Shown piece after piece: positions 33,510-41,567 of a DNA stretch of 64,000 nt. A model generated the notes under the pieces. That model saw nothing but the letters and a program-made list of their open reading frames with translations. It was not told where the DNA came from and made no database searches. Position 1 is the stretch's first letter; each line of letters begins with the position of its first letter. The stretch comes from Verrucosispora sioxanthis (GTDB taxonomy: Bacteria > Actinomycetota > Actinomycetes > Mycobacteriales > Micromonosporaceae). The stretch is from contig NZ_SAIY01000005.1 of NCBI RefSeq assembly GCF_010560025.1, positions 186,001 through 250,000 on the forward strand. Direction: 5' to 3'. The translations under genes were made by a program, and so were the position numbers.

Positions 33510-34424
33510 TCAGTTCCTACTGGCTAAATCTGCGAGTCGATCAATAAGCTCATTGTCCAATCGGGCATCGGACTCTACGGTCAGACCAGCGACGTGCGGC
33601 GTAAAGACGCAACTTGGGTGGTTAAGGAGCCGTCCGTTCGCATCGTCGTAATCGCCAGCGTAACCGGCCAATCGCCCACCCTCAAGAGCTGCCAACACTT
33701 CATTCTCGTCGACAACACCAGCCCGTGATGTATTAATCAGGAATGCAGATGGACGCATCTGCGCTAAGAACGCCCGGTCGACGATCCGCCTCGTTGAATT
33801 CGTCAATGGAATACTGAGAGAGACAATGTCGCTAGAGGCAGCCAAATCTTGGAGGCTCATGAACTGGGCAACCTCGTCCCTGCCGGCATCCCGAGAGGCC
33901 CTAGTGGCAATCACATTCATTCCCAGACTCTTGGCCATCTTGCCGACCAGGCTACCAATGTTCCCGTACCCAACCAGCCCGAGCGTTTTTCCATTTATCT
34001 CTATTGGTAGACCAGCGAGGTCTGACCTACCTCCGCCTGAGCGAACAACCTGGTCTCCACGCTTCAACTTTTTTACTAGACACAGCATAAACGCGATGAT
34101 GTGCTCGGCGACTGAACGAACGTTGGCAGTCGGCGAGTTAACGACCTCAATTCCTACTTCTCTCAAGGCGTTAAGATCAAGATGATCAAAACCCACTGAC
34201 AGCGAACCTATAACCTTAGTCCTGACATTATGATTTGCCAGCAATTCCGAAGTAATCTTCTCGCGAGCTCCGATAATTACAACGTCAAAATTTGTAAGAA
34301 CCTCGCCAAGCTCCTCTTGGTTTGGACGGTTATCGAGATACACGACTTCGTCGAATATCGCGTTCGCGCGCTCTGCGAAATACTGGTTATCTTGCATGCT
34401 CTTGATGACGACGACTGCACGCAC
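33510..34424 (-). CDS. D-isomer-specific 2-hydroxyacid dehydrogenase
   Basis: A 304-residue NAD(P)-dependent dehydrogenase. The nucleotide fold is LGLVGYGNIGSLVGKMA (GxGxxG), followed by the catalytic Arg in NTSRAGVVDE and the His in FTPHVAG. The usual catalytic Glu before the His, in the DVFxxEP region, is replaced by GDYDDANGRL, so an Asp may serve instead. Members interconvert 2-oxo and D-2-hydroxy acids. GTG 34424 directly follows the deacylase stop with no gap. Codon use is visibly less GC-rich than in the flanking defence genes. It probably acts on an intermediate of the pathway encoded by this operon. Confidence 0.9.
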   Translation of the reverse strand: MRAVVVIKSMQDNQYFAERANAIFDEVVYLDNRPNQEELGEVLTNFDVVIIGAREKITSELLANHNVRTKVIGSLSVGFDHLDLNALREVGIEVVNSPTANVRSVAEHIIAFMLCLVKKLKRGDQVVRSGGGRSDLAGLPIEINGKTLGLVGYGNIGSLVGKMAKSLGMNVIATRASRDAGRDEVAQFMSLQDLAASSDIVSLSIPLTNSTRRIVDRAFLAQMRPSAFLINTSRAGVVDENEVLAALEGGRLAGYAGDYDDANGRLLNHPSCVFTPHVAGLTVESDARLDNELIDRLADLASRN

Positions 34425-35330
34425 TTACGGGCTCTTCTCTAGATCAATAACACGGACCGCCCAGTAGCCGGCGGCCACCAGGGTCTTTCGTCTGAAGCAG
34501 ACAGGGATACATGTGGACGGAGCAGTCAGAATCTCCGTGTCGCCGGCGCGGCCCTGTACAACGAGTATTGGCTTTCCTCTCTCGACGATCGACCCTGGCT
34601 CACACATAATGATTGATGCACCCGACGTTCTCGGAACGAGATCAGTCATCTGTCCGCTCGAGATGGGCCCTACCTCGCTCGCACCTGCTTTACACCATGC
34701 CTCCACCTCCGTTAGCAAACGGTCACTCCAGTAGTCGACGTAACTATCATTGGGGATCTCGTGGCTCGGAAGCTCCAGTGTGACTGAGGCCAGGGGGGCT
34801 TGCCCGACCGCTTTCCTCAGATGACACTCATCGAATGGGCCTGCTGAAGGGGCCCCGTAGAATACATGCGGGATATCGTCGAATGTGCGAAGCCGCGTTG
34901 CCGGACAGGATGCGTAAACATGCGCCCAGCCAAATTCAGGGGTGTGAACGTCGATAATGACGTCTCGATCCTGCGACAATCGCCAGAGCCGGTGCGCAAG
35001 TACCTCGTCAATCGTTTTCGGCTCACGACCCGGATGTCCGAAAATTCGGTTCCAGTTCATACCGTCTGCCGATGTCCGTCCTTCGCCTGTCTCAAGGTAC
35101 CGAGACCATCCGATCGGATTTGAGTTCGGAACTATCCGGATCGGGATTGACGACGGTTCACCTTCCAACTTTCTGCGCAGAGCATGGAGGACTATCATAG
35201 AGGCGGATTCATTCGCGTGTAGTTGCCCCTGCAGATAAACCGACCTCGAACCTTGACCTACTTCAGGACCATAATCAAAGAACGGAATGTCGAGCCGGTC
35301 GTCGATGTCGCTGAAAGGCCGTGTGGTCAC
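34425..35330 (-). CDS. Succinylglutamate desuccinylase/aspartoacylase-family zinc hydrolase
   Basis: A 301-residue M14-like zinc amidohydrolase. The metal ligands are seen in GQLHANESASM (HxxE, about residues 37-41) and DVHTPEF (distal His, about 129); the catalytic Glu is probably in VTLELPS (about 186). A C-terminal beta domain with EPGSIVERGKPI resembles the biotinyl-like tail of the family. These enzymes remove an acyl group from an amino acid, or a related amide. GTG 35330 overlaps the oxygenase stop as GTGA. In this operon it may deprotect or hydrolyse an intermediate; substrate unknown. Confidence 0.88.
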   Translation of the reverse strand: MTTRPFSDIDDRLDIPFFDYGPEVGQGSRSVYLQGQLHANESASMIVLHALRRKLEGEPSSIPIRIVPNSNPIGWSRYLETGEGRTSADGMNWNRIFGHPGREPKTIDEVLAHRLWRLSQDRDVIIDVHTPEFGWAHVYASCPATRLRTFDDIPHVFYGAPSAGPFDECHLRKAVGQAPLASVTLELPSHEIPNDSYVDYWSDRLLTEVEAWCKAGASEVGPISSGQMTDLVPRTSGASIIMCEPGSIVERGKPILVVQGRAGDTEILTAPSTCIPVCFRRKTLVAAGYWAVRVIDLEKSP

Positions 35331-36103
35331 GAATGCTGTCCTCTTCTAATCCAGTAGCTAGAAAGGATAACTCGTGGAGCAACCCGTAGCGGCATTATCT
35401 TGTGCAACCCGCGGGCGTCGAATAGGACGAGGGTACCCGCCCTTCCGGTTGCCACCACTGGTCGAGTATTCAACATCTCACAAATACTCTTATGCTGATG
35501 GGGCCAATAGCATCCGACGTAGGCAGAATCTTCGTCGTGAATTAGGGTGTCCGGGCCGGCGCGGAATACATTGAAGATCTCTTCGTCCATTCTTTTCCGC
35601 CACGCGCCATAGTGCGTACGCGGCGTGTAAACGAACGGGCCATTCAACTCGTCTACGTCAACCATATATAGGAAGGCTTTGTAGCGCGGCCGCCAGGTAT
35701 CAATGTGGAAAAAGTGTTCAAATGCGCCAGTATTTCCAACTACTGTTCGATACTGCACCGTCGCCCTATGCATTGTTGCGGTCGAGCCAAGGGCGCTTTC
35801 CATAGCGTCTCGTATATAATTATTAGAGAAGAATGGCGCAAGCGCCGGAATGCTGTCAGCGTTTAGCTTAAAGCGCGTTTGTGTACCCTCGGGTGAGAGC
35901 ATGCACGTGTCGATTGCAGGCAACGATTCTCGCATGGATGTGATATCGCTTGTCGTCATGAAGTCGTTGATCACCTGTATGCCATCGGTAAGCAAGGAAG
36001 CCCATGGATGGCGCTTCGAGGCTGCGGCTGACCTGAGCTGGGCATACTCCTTGGCAAGAGCCGAGTACTCGACTCCGAAGGAGCCTTCCGTTCGAGGTGT
36101 CAT
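35327..36103 (-). CDS. Phytanoyl-CoA dioxygenase-like Fe(II)/2-oxoglutarate oxygenase
   Basis: A 258-residue protein from ATG 36103; a TTG at 36169 would extend it without a good ribosome site. The iron triad is visible as HID in HFFHIDTWRPR (about residue 143), and His in GLHKIMP (about 235), with the oxoglutarate Arg in APRVILSSYW (about 245). The segment GPFVYTPRTHY is also typical of PhyH-like enzymes. It should hydroxylate a small molecule. First gene of the five-gene low-GC operon, with a promoter-like pair upstream. Confidence 0.87.
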   Translation of the reverse strand: MTPRTEGSFGVEYSALAKEYAQLRSAAASKRHPWASLLTDGIQVINDFMTTSDITSMRESLPAIDTCMLSPEGTQTRFKLNADSIPALAPFFSNNYIRDAMESALGSTATMHRATVQYRTVVGNTGAFEHFFHIDTWRPRYKAFLYMVDVDELNGPFVYTPRTHYGAWRKRMDEEIFNVFRAGPDTLIHDEDSAYVGCYWPHQHKSICEMLNTRPVVATGRAGTLVLFDARGLHKIMPLRVAPRVILSSYWIRRGQHS

Positions 36104-36167
36104 ATTTCCGACACTTCCGCTCGACGTGTTGGGCGGGGATTCGCAAGGCGGTTCTAGCGAGAGGAAC

Positions 36168-36196
36168 AAGATATCCGCAGTGAATGATCAAGACAA
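36168..36196 (-). promoter_or_regulatory. Candidate promoter of the low-GC operon
   Basis: Minus-strand TTGTCT (36196-36191), 17-base spacer, TATCTT (36173-36168), about 65 bases upstream of the oxygenase ATG. Sequence pattern only. Confidence 0.35.
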
Positions 36197-37042
36197 CGTT
36201 CTCGTCGTCCATCGTGCACGACGACTCATACGACGGTCGGGGGCATGGTGACCAGGTCGAGTTCGCCAGGCCCTTTCACCTGCGGCCAGCAGCGACTTGA
36301 ACTGGGGCGATGCGAGCTGCCACGCCTTCGCGGAGATGGACTGGAAAACTGACACGCGCCAGACGGCGATGGAAGTTCTAACGCCGTAGTGGCTGTCACC
36401 GCGGTCGGGAGCCGTGTGAGGTGAAAGGCTCCGGGAGAAGGCGAGCCGTTTCATCGTGGTCGAGGGGACCCGAGCAGGTAGGCAAGGGCGTGTCGCTGCG
36501 CCAGCTAGGACGAAGCTCCTGCAGTCGACCAAGACGCACGGCCTAGCACAGGAATTCGTTGCTGACCTATCCTGCCAGCATCCCGCTGTCCACCCGCAGT
36601 CTGACCCGCCTGACCGAGTTGACCCGCTGTCGGGGTACAAGATCGTCTACACAGGCGCGTACGGCTACGTGTGTAGAGCCTGTCGTACCCGCTCTCCTGG
36701 GTTGATCAACAACCCGGATGGCCAGCCGAGTTGCTCGTGACCTTGCAGTGGCGCTTGCACCGGAGTGCTGATAGCGGCGGGCGATAGGCGTTGAGGAACT
36801 TCGGTGCACGGCTCCAGCCAGGCGCTGTCATCGGTAGCAAGCCGATCCGCAGCAGCCGCGAAGCGGCGAGGAGCGGAAGCGGCGCGGTAGTACACGGTGC
36901 CGACGGCGATGAGTTCTTCGTGGAGATAGGGCGACTCGGGCCAGTTGATCATTCTAATTCCGCTGTCCGATTGCGGCAGACCTGTGCAAGATCAGCCGTA
37001 CCCAGCTGTGTACTCCAACGAGTACCCCGAGACCCGCGACCG
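36197..37042. other. Non-coding or decayed interval upstream of the low-GC operon
   Basis: No convincing gene is present. Small open frames on both strands lack recognisable motifs. At about 36407-36430 the sequence GAGCCGTGTGAGGTGAAA resembles the 5' half of a group II intron domain V, but the 3' half does not pair, so it is at most a scrap. Base composition returns to high GC here. Confidence 0.4.
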
Positions 37043-37313
37043 ATGCCGCATGCTCGGCGGCCGCAGGCGCTGATGGCCTTGGCCCATCTGCGCAACGGTG
37101 ACACCCCTCACCCGGCTGGCCGCCGGCTTCGAGGTGTCGGTGGCCACCGTCTGGCGCTACCTGTGCGAGGCCGGGGATCTGCTCGCCGGCTGCGCCGACG
37201 ACCTTGCCGCCGCGATGCGCCGTGCCGCCGAGGCTGGCGTACGCCAGCCTCGGCGGCGCGCTGACCTCGATCGACCGGGTCGCCGATTAGCGCCCCTGCT
37301 ACTCGGGCTTTGA
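37043..37313 (+). pseudogene. IS5-family transposase fragment with frameshifts
   Basis: Three phases together read as an IS5-type transposase: PQALMALAHLRNGDT, then LTRLAAGFEVSVATVWRYLC, then LAYASLGGALTSIDRVAD-stop-RPCYSG. One extra base near 37107 and another near 37231 break the frame, and a TAG follows the IDRVAD segment. The helix-turn-helix and the region of the first catalytic Asp are present; the rest is missing. It is an inactive remnant. Confidence 0.75.
37224..37257. repeat. Perfect 34-bp palindrome inside the transposase remnant
   Basis: Arms GCCGCCGAGGCTGGCG and their exact reverse complement meet at a central TA with no loop. It coincides with the second frameshift of the transposase remnant, so it may have arisen by a template switch, or it may be a protein binding site. 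Confidence 0.9.
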
Positions 37314-37667
37314 AGATCTGAGTGCGCCGCTGCGCAGTTCGGTCTGACTCGTACTCTGGATGGCCCTCCGGGTGCACTTTGTTTGGGCTGTCGGCCGGGT
37401 CCGTGGCGCTGCTGTCGCTGCTAGACCGGGACAGGCTGTCCCGAATGGAGGGCCTTGCTGCAAGAAGGCACCGTCGCGGTCCTGACCGTGAGGCGCCAGC
37501 CCGGCTGCGGGTTGCCATCCCGTTCTAGTAGGGAGGACAGCCGTGACGTTCATGTCGCTGGAGGGCCCGCATGAGACTCCGACCGCGGAAGTGTCGGACC
37601 CCGGGTGGTAAGACTGTCGGACAAGTCCAGCGATCCACGCTGACACCAGCCACTATAGAGTGCGGCA

Positions 37668-40100
37668 GTGAGAGACAGCTCGCAGGATCTGGTTAACCTC
37701 ATCTGGTCCGCCGCCGACCTTCTGCGAGGCGAGTTCCGAGCGAGTGAATATAGTTCGGTTCTCCTCCCCTTCGCCGTGCTCCGCCGCCTTGAGTGCCGCA
37801 ATCTGCTCGGCGGCCGGAGCCTCGTCTTCCAGGTGCACGCCCGCACCGACCCACTTGATGCGCTCCGCGTCATGCATGACAGCGCCCCGGCGGAGCTGGC
37901 CGACCTACTGGCCGGGCTCGACTTGCACGCCATCGCCTCGCGACTCGCCGAGGCTGGTCTCCTGACCCTGGTGATCGCTCGGTTCGCCGCGCTCGACCTC
38001 AGCGAGCAGGCCGTCTCGGACGCCGAGATGGGCTCGGTCTTCGATTCGCTGGTCCGCCGTTCCGCCGAGACCACGGCAGGCTTCGCCGGAGAGCACTTCA
38101 CCCCGCCGGATGTGATCGCCCTGCTCGCCATGATGATCGTTGCGCCCGACGCCGCTCGACTGGCTCGCCGCACCGCACCAATCCGTGTCTACGACCCGGT
38201 CTGCGGAGCTGGCGGCTCCCTCATGGCGCTCTGGGCCGCCGCCGGTCAGCTGAGCCCGGTGGAGTTGTTTGGCCAGGATCTCAACTACGCGTCATCCGCG
38301 CTGACCTCTGCCACCCTGCTGATGCACGGGCTCGACCCCGGTGGCATCGCCCTCGGTGACACTCTGAGCAATGACGCCCACCCCGAGGCCACCTTCGACT
38401 ACATGGTTGCTGCCCCGCCCTTCGGCGTGGAGTGGAAGAAGGTCGCGGGGGAGGTCAAGAAGGAGGCCGCGCTCGGCGATGCCGGCCGCTTCGGTGCTGG
38501 CCTTCCGCGCATCACCGACTCCTCACTGCTTTTCCTTCAACATATGCTGGCCAAGATGCGCCCGCCGGAAGACGGCGGCAGTCGCCTCGCCGTCCACTTC
38601 AACAGCAGCCCGCTGTTCACGGGGGCGGCTGGCAGCGGCGAGTCCGAGATCCGCCGTTGGATCCTCGAGAACGACCTTCTCGAAACCGTGGTGGCCCTGC
38701 CTGAGCGGCTCCTCTACAACACACGCATCCCTCTTACATTTGGGTTCTAACCAATCGCAAGGAGCCCAGCCGCGCCGGCAACGTCATCTTGATGGACTGC
38801 CGCCGGCACTTCGCGGCGATGCGCCGCTCGATCGCCGACAAGAGTAGATATCTGACGACCGAGCAGATCTCCGAGATCACCGCAATCCGGCGGTCGGCCA
38901 CCGCCACCAAATCGGCGCTCACCCCGTGCGCCGCCGGTGACGTCGTCGGCAGCCCCGGCGACTGGCACCTGCTGCCACCCGGGTTCGGCGAGGCCTTCAC
39001 CCGTATGTCCGTACTCCGGCCGCTTCGCCGCACCGGCCGCGCGCTGTGCGAGTTCCTCAACGCCCCACATAACGCCGGGTACGACCACCGCCTCCACCCA
39101 CTCACCGATCTGCCGGTGCCAGCCGAGATCCTCAACGACGAGACGTTCAGCGACCACCTTGAGGACCTCCGCCAGTCCCGCGCTGACCTCGCCCGCCCGG
39201 ATCACCGCCGGCATCCTGCCCAACGCGTTCGAGGGGACCCGCGCAGACCTGGCCACGACCCGGCGCGCGGTCAGCGTCTCGCTCGCCGACGCGGCCCTCA
39301 CCACGGAACTGCTCCAACCGCTAGAGGACCCGTTCTGGCGCGCCGAGTACGCGTACCCGTTCCCCATCGCCGCCCTGGCTCGCCACTATCGGATCGCCGC
39401 CTCACCCGCCCAGAGCAAGGAAGCGCTGCTCAAGTTGGGCGAGTCGGTCGCCCGTACGATCGGTGGTCTTGCTCTTGCCGTGCTGGTCGGTCGCAACGAC
39501 AACCGGATGTCGTCCGAGCTGCGCCGCAAGTTCGAGCGCAGCGCCACCTGGGGCACCTGGAACTGGATGATCAAGGACTTGCGCACGGCCGGTTCGGTGC
39601 CCGAGCTCCCCGAACTCGACAGCATCCTCGACGAGAACGGCACCCACACCCTGCTCACCCAGGCCCTCAGGTTCCGCAACAACTCGGGGCATTCCTTCGG
39701 CGTCCAGCCGGCGCACGAGTTGGAGGAGGAGATCGCCCAGATCGAGCCGGTCGTCCAGCTCATCCTCGAGTCCGCCAGCTGGCTCGCCCAACTTCAGTAC
39801 GACCTGGTCGACCGCTGCGAGTACACCGGCACCGGCTTTCGCCTGATCGGCCGGCGGCTGCGCGGCAGCCACCCCGACTGGGAGCCGTTCGATCGCCTGG
39901 ACTCCGGCCCGGTCACCCCGCACCGCGTCGACGTCAACGGCCCCTCCAACGCAGCGGCGATCGAACTGTGGCCGACCGCTGGCGCCGAACTGTGCCCGAA
40001 GTGCCGCCAGTGGGAGTTCTTCGTCATCAATGAGGTCCACCGGTACACCGCCACCCTGCGCAGCGGCCGCGACCACGAGATCGACCGCCAGCTGACCTGA
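37668..40100 (+). pseudogene. HsdM-like N6-adenine methylase fused to a HEPN domain, two compensating frameshifts
   Basis: Three consecutive open frames form one protein of about 810 residues. Part 1 (37668-about 38731): HsdM-like N-terminal helices, AGEHFTPP, motif I DPVCGAGG and motif IV as VAAPPFG, with the usual Asn replaced by Ala (codon 38412-38414). One missing C near 38729-38731 would restore SYIWVLTNRKEPSR in the next phase; part 2 runs to about 39196, where an extra C returns to the first phase (RITAGILPNAFEGTRADL). Part 3 carries RNNSGH (39675-39692), the RNxxxH motif of HEPN ribonucleases, and a CPKC. It could be a real decayed gene or sequencing error in C-runs. The lost motif IV Asn argues against ordinary methylation. 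Confidence 0.75.
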
Positions 40101-40386
40101 ACAGCGGCAGTCTGGGGTCGCACGGATCCGGTGCGCGAGCAGCGACAGAACGCTCGGCTGCCGCCGTTCCTCGACGTCGACCACCCCCTGGGCGAACGCC
40201 GCATCCTGGCACTCGGCGAATCCCGGCGTCCCGCCACCCTCCCACCGGACGAAGGCCGACGGCAGGCCGGGGGCGGCTGTGTGCAGCCGGAACTGAGCCT
40301 CCGTCAGTACACTCCGGCCCGAGATCCTGTTAACCCCTTACGACATCGCCTCTATGCGCGCGTCTAGGACAAGCTGGGAGCGTTGG

Positions 40387-40875
40387 ATGCAACCCGATGA
40401 GGCCCTCGTGCGTTCCTGGCTGCAATCTGCTGTTGAGGACGCCTACGAGGGTGAACGTCAGCTATTTCAGGAGCGGGCCCACGAGCGGTCGGTCGTCTTC
40501 CACATCGCCCGGCGCCTGGCTACCCGCGTCGAGGCATGGGCGTGCGATGCGAACTCGGCGGGGTGGTCGGTGGACGTCGAGTACGACAGATGGCATCCCG
40601 GGGATGTCGAGTGGTTGAAGAAGCGGCTCCGCGGACTCGATGGGCATGACGAGAGTGACGTCTATCCCGACCTGATCCTTCACCGCCGATCGGGCTCATC
40701 GGCTGAACACAACCTGCTTGTGGTCGAGGTCAAAAAGGAGGGTGCGCGCGGTCGCGAACATGACTTGGAGAAACTACGCGGTTTTGTGGCACACCCATTC
40801 TCCTACCGGCTGGCCGCATTTATCACGCTGTCCGCGGACGGTGGAGAGCCGCTGTGGCACTGGATAGCGGACTGA
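40387..40875 (+). CDS. Small PD-(D/E)XK nuclease-like protein
   Basis: A 162-residue protein. ATG 40387 follows GGGAG by about 8 bases; an upstream in-frame start at 40354 is weaker. The nuclease core is YPDLILHRR (Asp) with LLVVEVKKE (ExK) about 20 residues on, and a preceding helix QLFQERAHERSVVFHIARRL. This is the arrangement of small restriction-endonuclease-fold proteins. It lies about 290 bases downstream of the HsdM-HEPN gene and may have been part of the same defence locus. A truncated paralogue faces it on the other strand. Confidence 0.75.
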   Translation: MQPDEALVRSWLQSAVEDAYEGERQLFQERAHERSVVFHIARRLATRVEAWACDANSAGWSVDVEYDRWHPGDVEWLKKRLRGLDGHDESDVYPDLILHRRSGSSAEHNLLVVEVKKEGARGREHDLEKLRGFVAHPFSYRLAAFITLSADGGEPLWHWIAD

Positions 40876-40945
40876 TCAGGTGAGTCGATCGAGTACGTGC
40901 CGCGTCTACCCAAGTTCCGCCGCTGGCCAATCAAACCGGGGCGGT

Positions 40946-41227
40946 TCAGAGGAGGTTGTTGGTTCGGCCGCCTCGTCCCCTGCGATGGATCACCAGATCG
41001 GGACGCATGTGGGTGCCGTCCGCCGGGTTCCGGGTCTTGCGGCGCGCTGCCGTGCCCTCGCGGTCATACTCCGCATCGACGTCCCAGGGGCCGTCCACAC
41101 GGTTGGCAAGGTGATGGCCCAAGCGGAAGCACAGCGAGTTCTCACCCACGCCGAGGTCGAACAGCTGCCGGTCCTGTTCGTAGAGATCCCGCAGGGCCTG
41201 CTTGAGCCAGCTGAGCGCCGCCGTCAC
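40946..41227 (-). pseudogene. Truncated paralogue of the PD-(D/E)XK protein, inverted
   Basis: A 93-residue minus-strand frame matching the preceding gene in layout: WLKQALRDLYEQDRQLF, NSLCFRLGHHLANRV, DVDAEYDRE and RPDLVIHRR. It stops at NNLL, just where the partner continues into VVEVKK, so the ExK catalytic half is lost. The two copies converge tail to tail with 70 bases between them. Probably an inactive remnant of an inverted duplication or of a second acquisition. Confidence 0.7.
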
Positions 41228-41567
41228 GCGTTGACCCTACGTGAGCATGCAGGCGCGCCTCCCCCGACCCCACGTTGCTCGACGAGCAGCGGCCGAGCTT
41301 ACCGGCCACTCGCTCGACCACTGCGTATCGTTGACAAGAGTCGACAATTTACGCTCCTCGAACCCTGTGATCATGGCTTCGTCATCGACTGTCAGTATTT
41401 GCGCTGAGCTGCGCAAACGACCAGGCGGAGTGATCAACAGTTGTCGCCATTGTTCAACCGTTGGCAGGGGTTCTCGGAGGGTAAACGGGGGCCGCAACCA
41501 GGCGCGGCGCATCGCTGTCGCCAACGCCTAATTCGAGAAGCCGGCAGGTGAGCGCCAGCCTCATCGA
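41228..41567. other. Intergenic interval, nothing recognised
   Basis: About 340 bases between the truncated paralogue and the 3' end of the helicase-nuclease gene. No RNA gene, repeat or conserved reading frame was seen. Confidence 0.5.

Noticed and set aside
36400..36445. Group II intron domain V
   Set aside because: Only the 5' half (GAGCCGTGTGAGGTGAAA) fits; the expected complementary 3' half and any intron-encoded protein are missing.
36665..36952. 95-codon minus-strand frame
   Set aside because: No ribosome site, no known motif, and mixed with IS debris; not enough support.
38729..39198. Programmed frameshifting in the HsdM-HEPN gene
   Set aside because: No slippery heptamer at either site; both are single-base changes in C-runs, better explained by mutation or sequence error.
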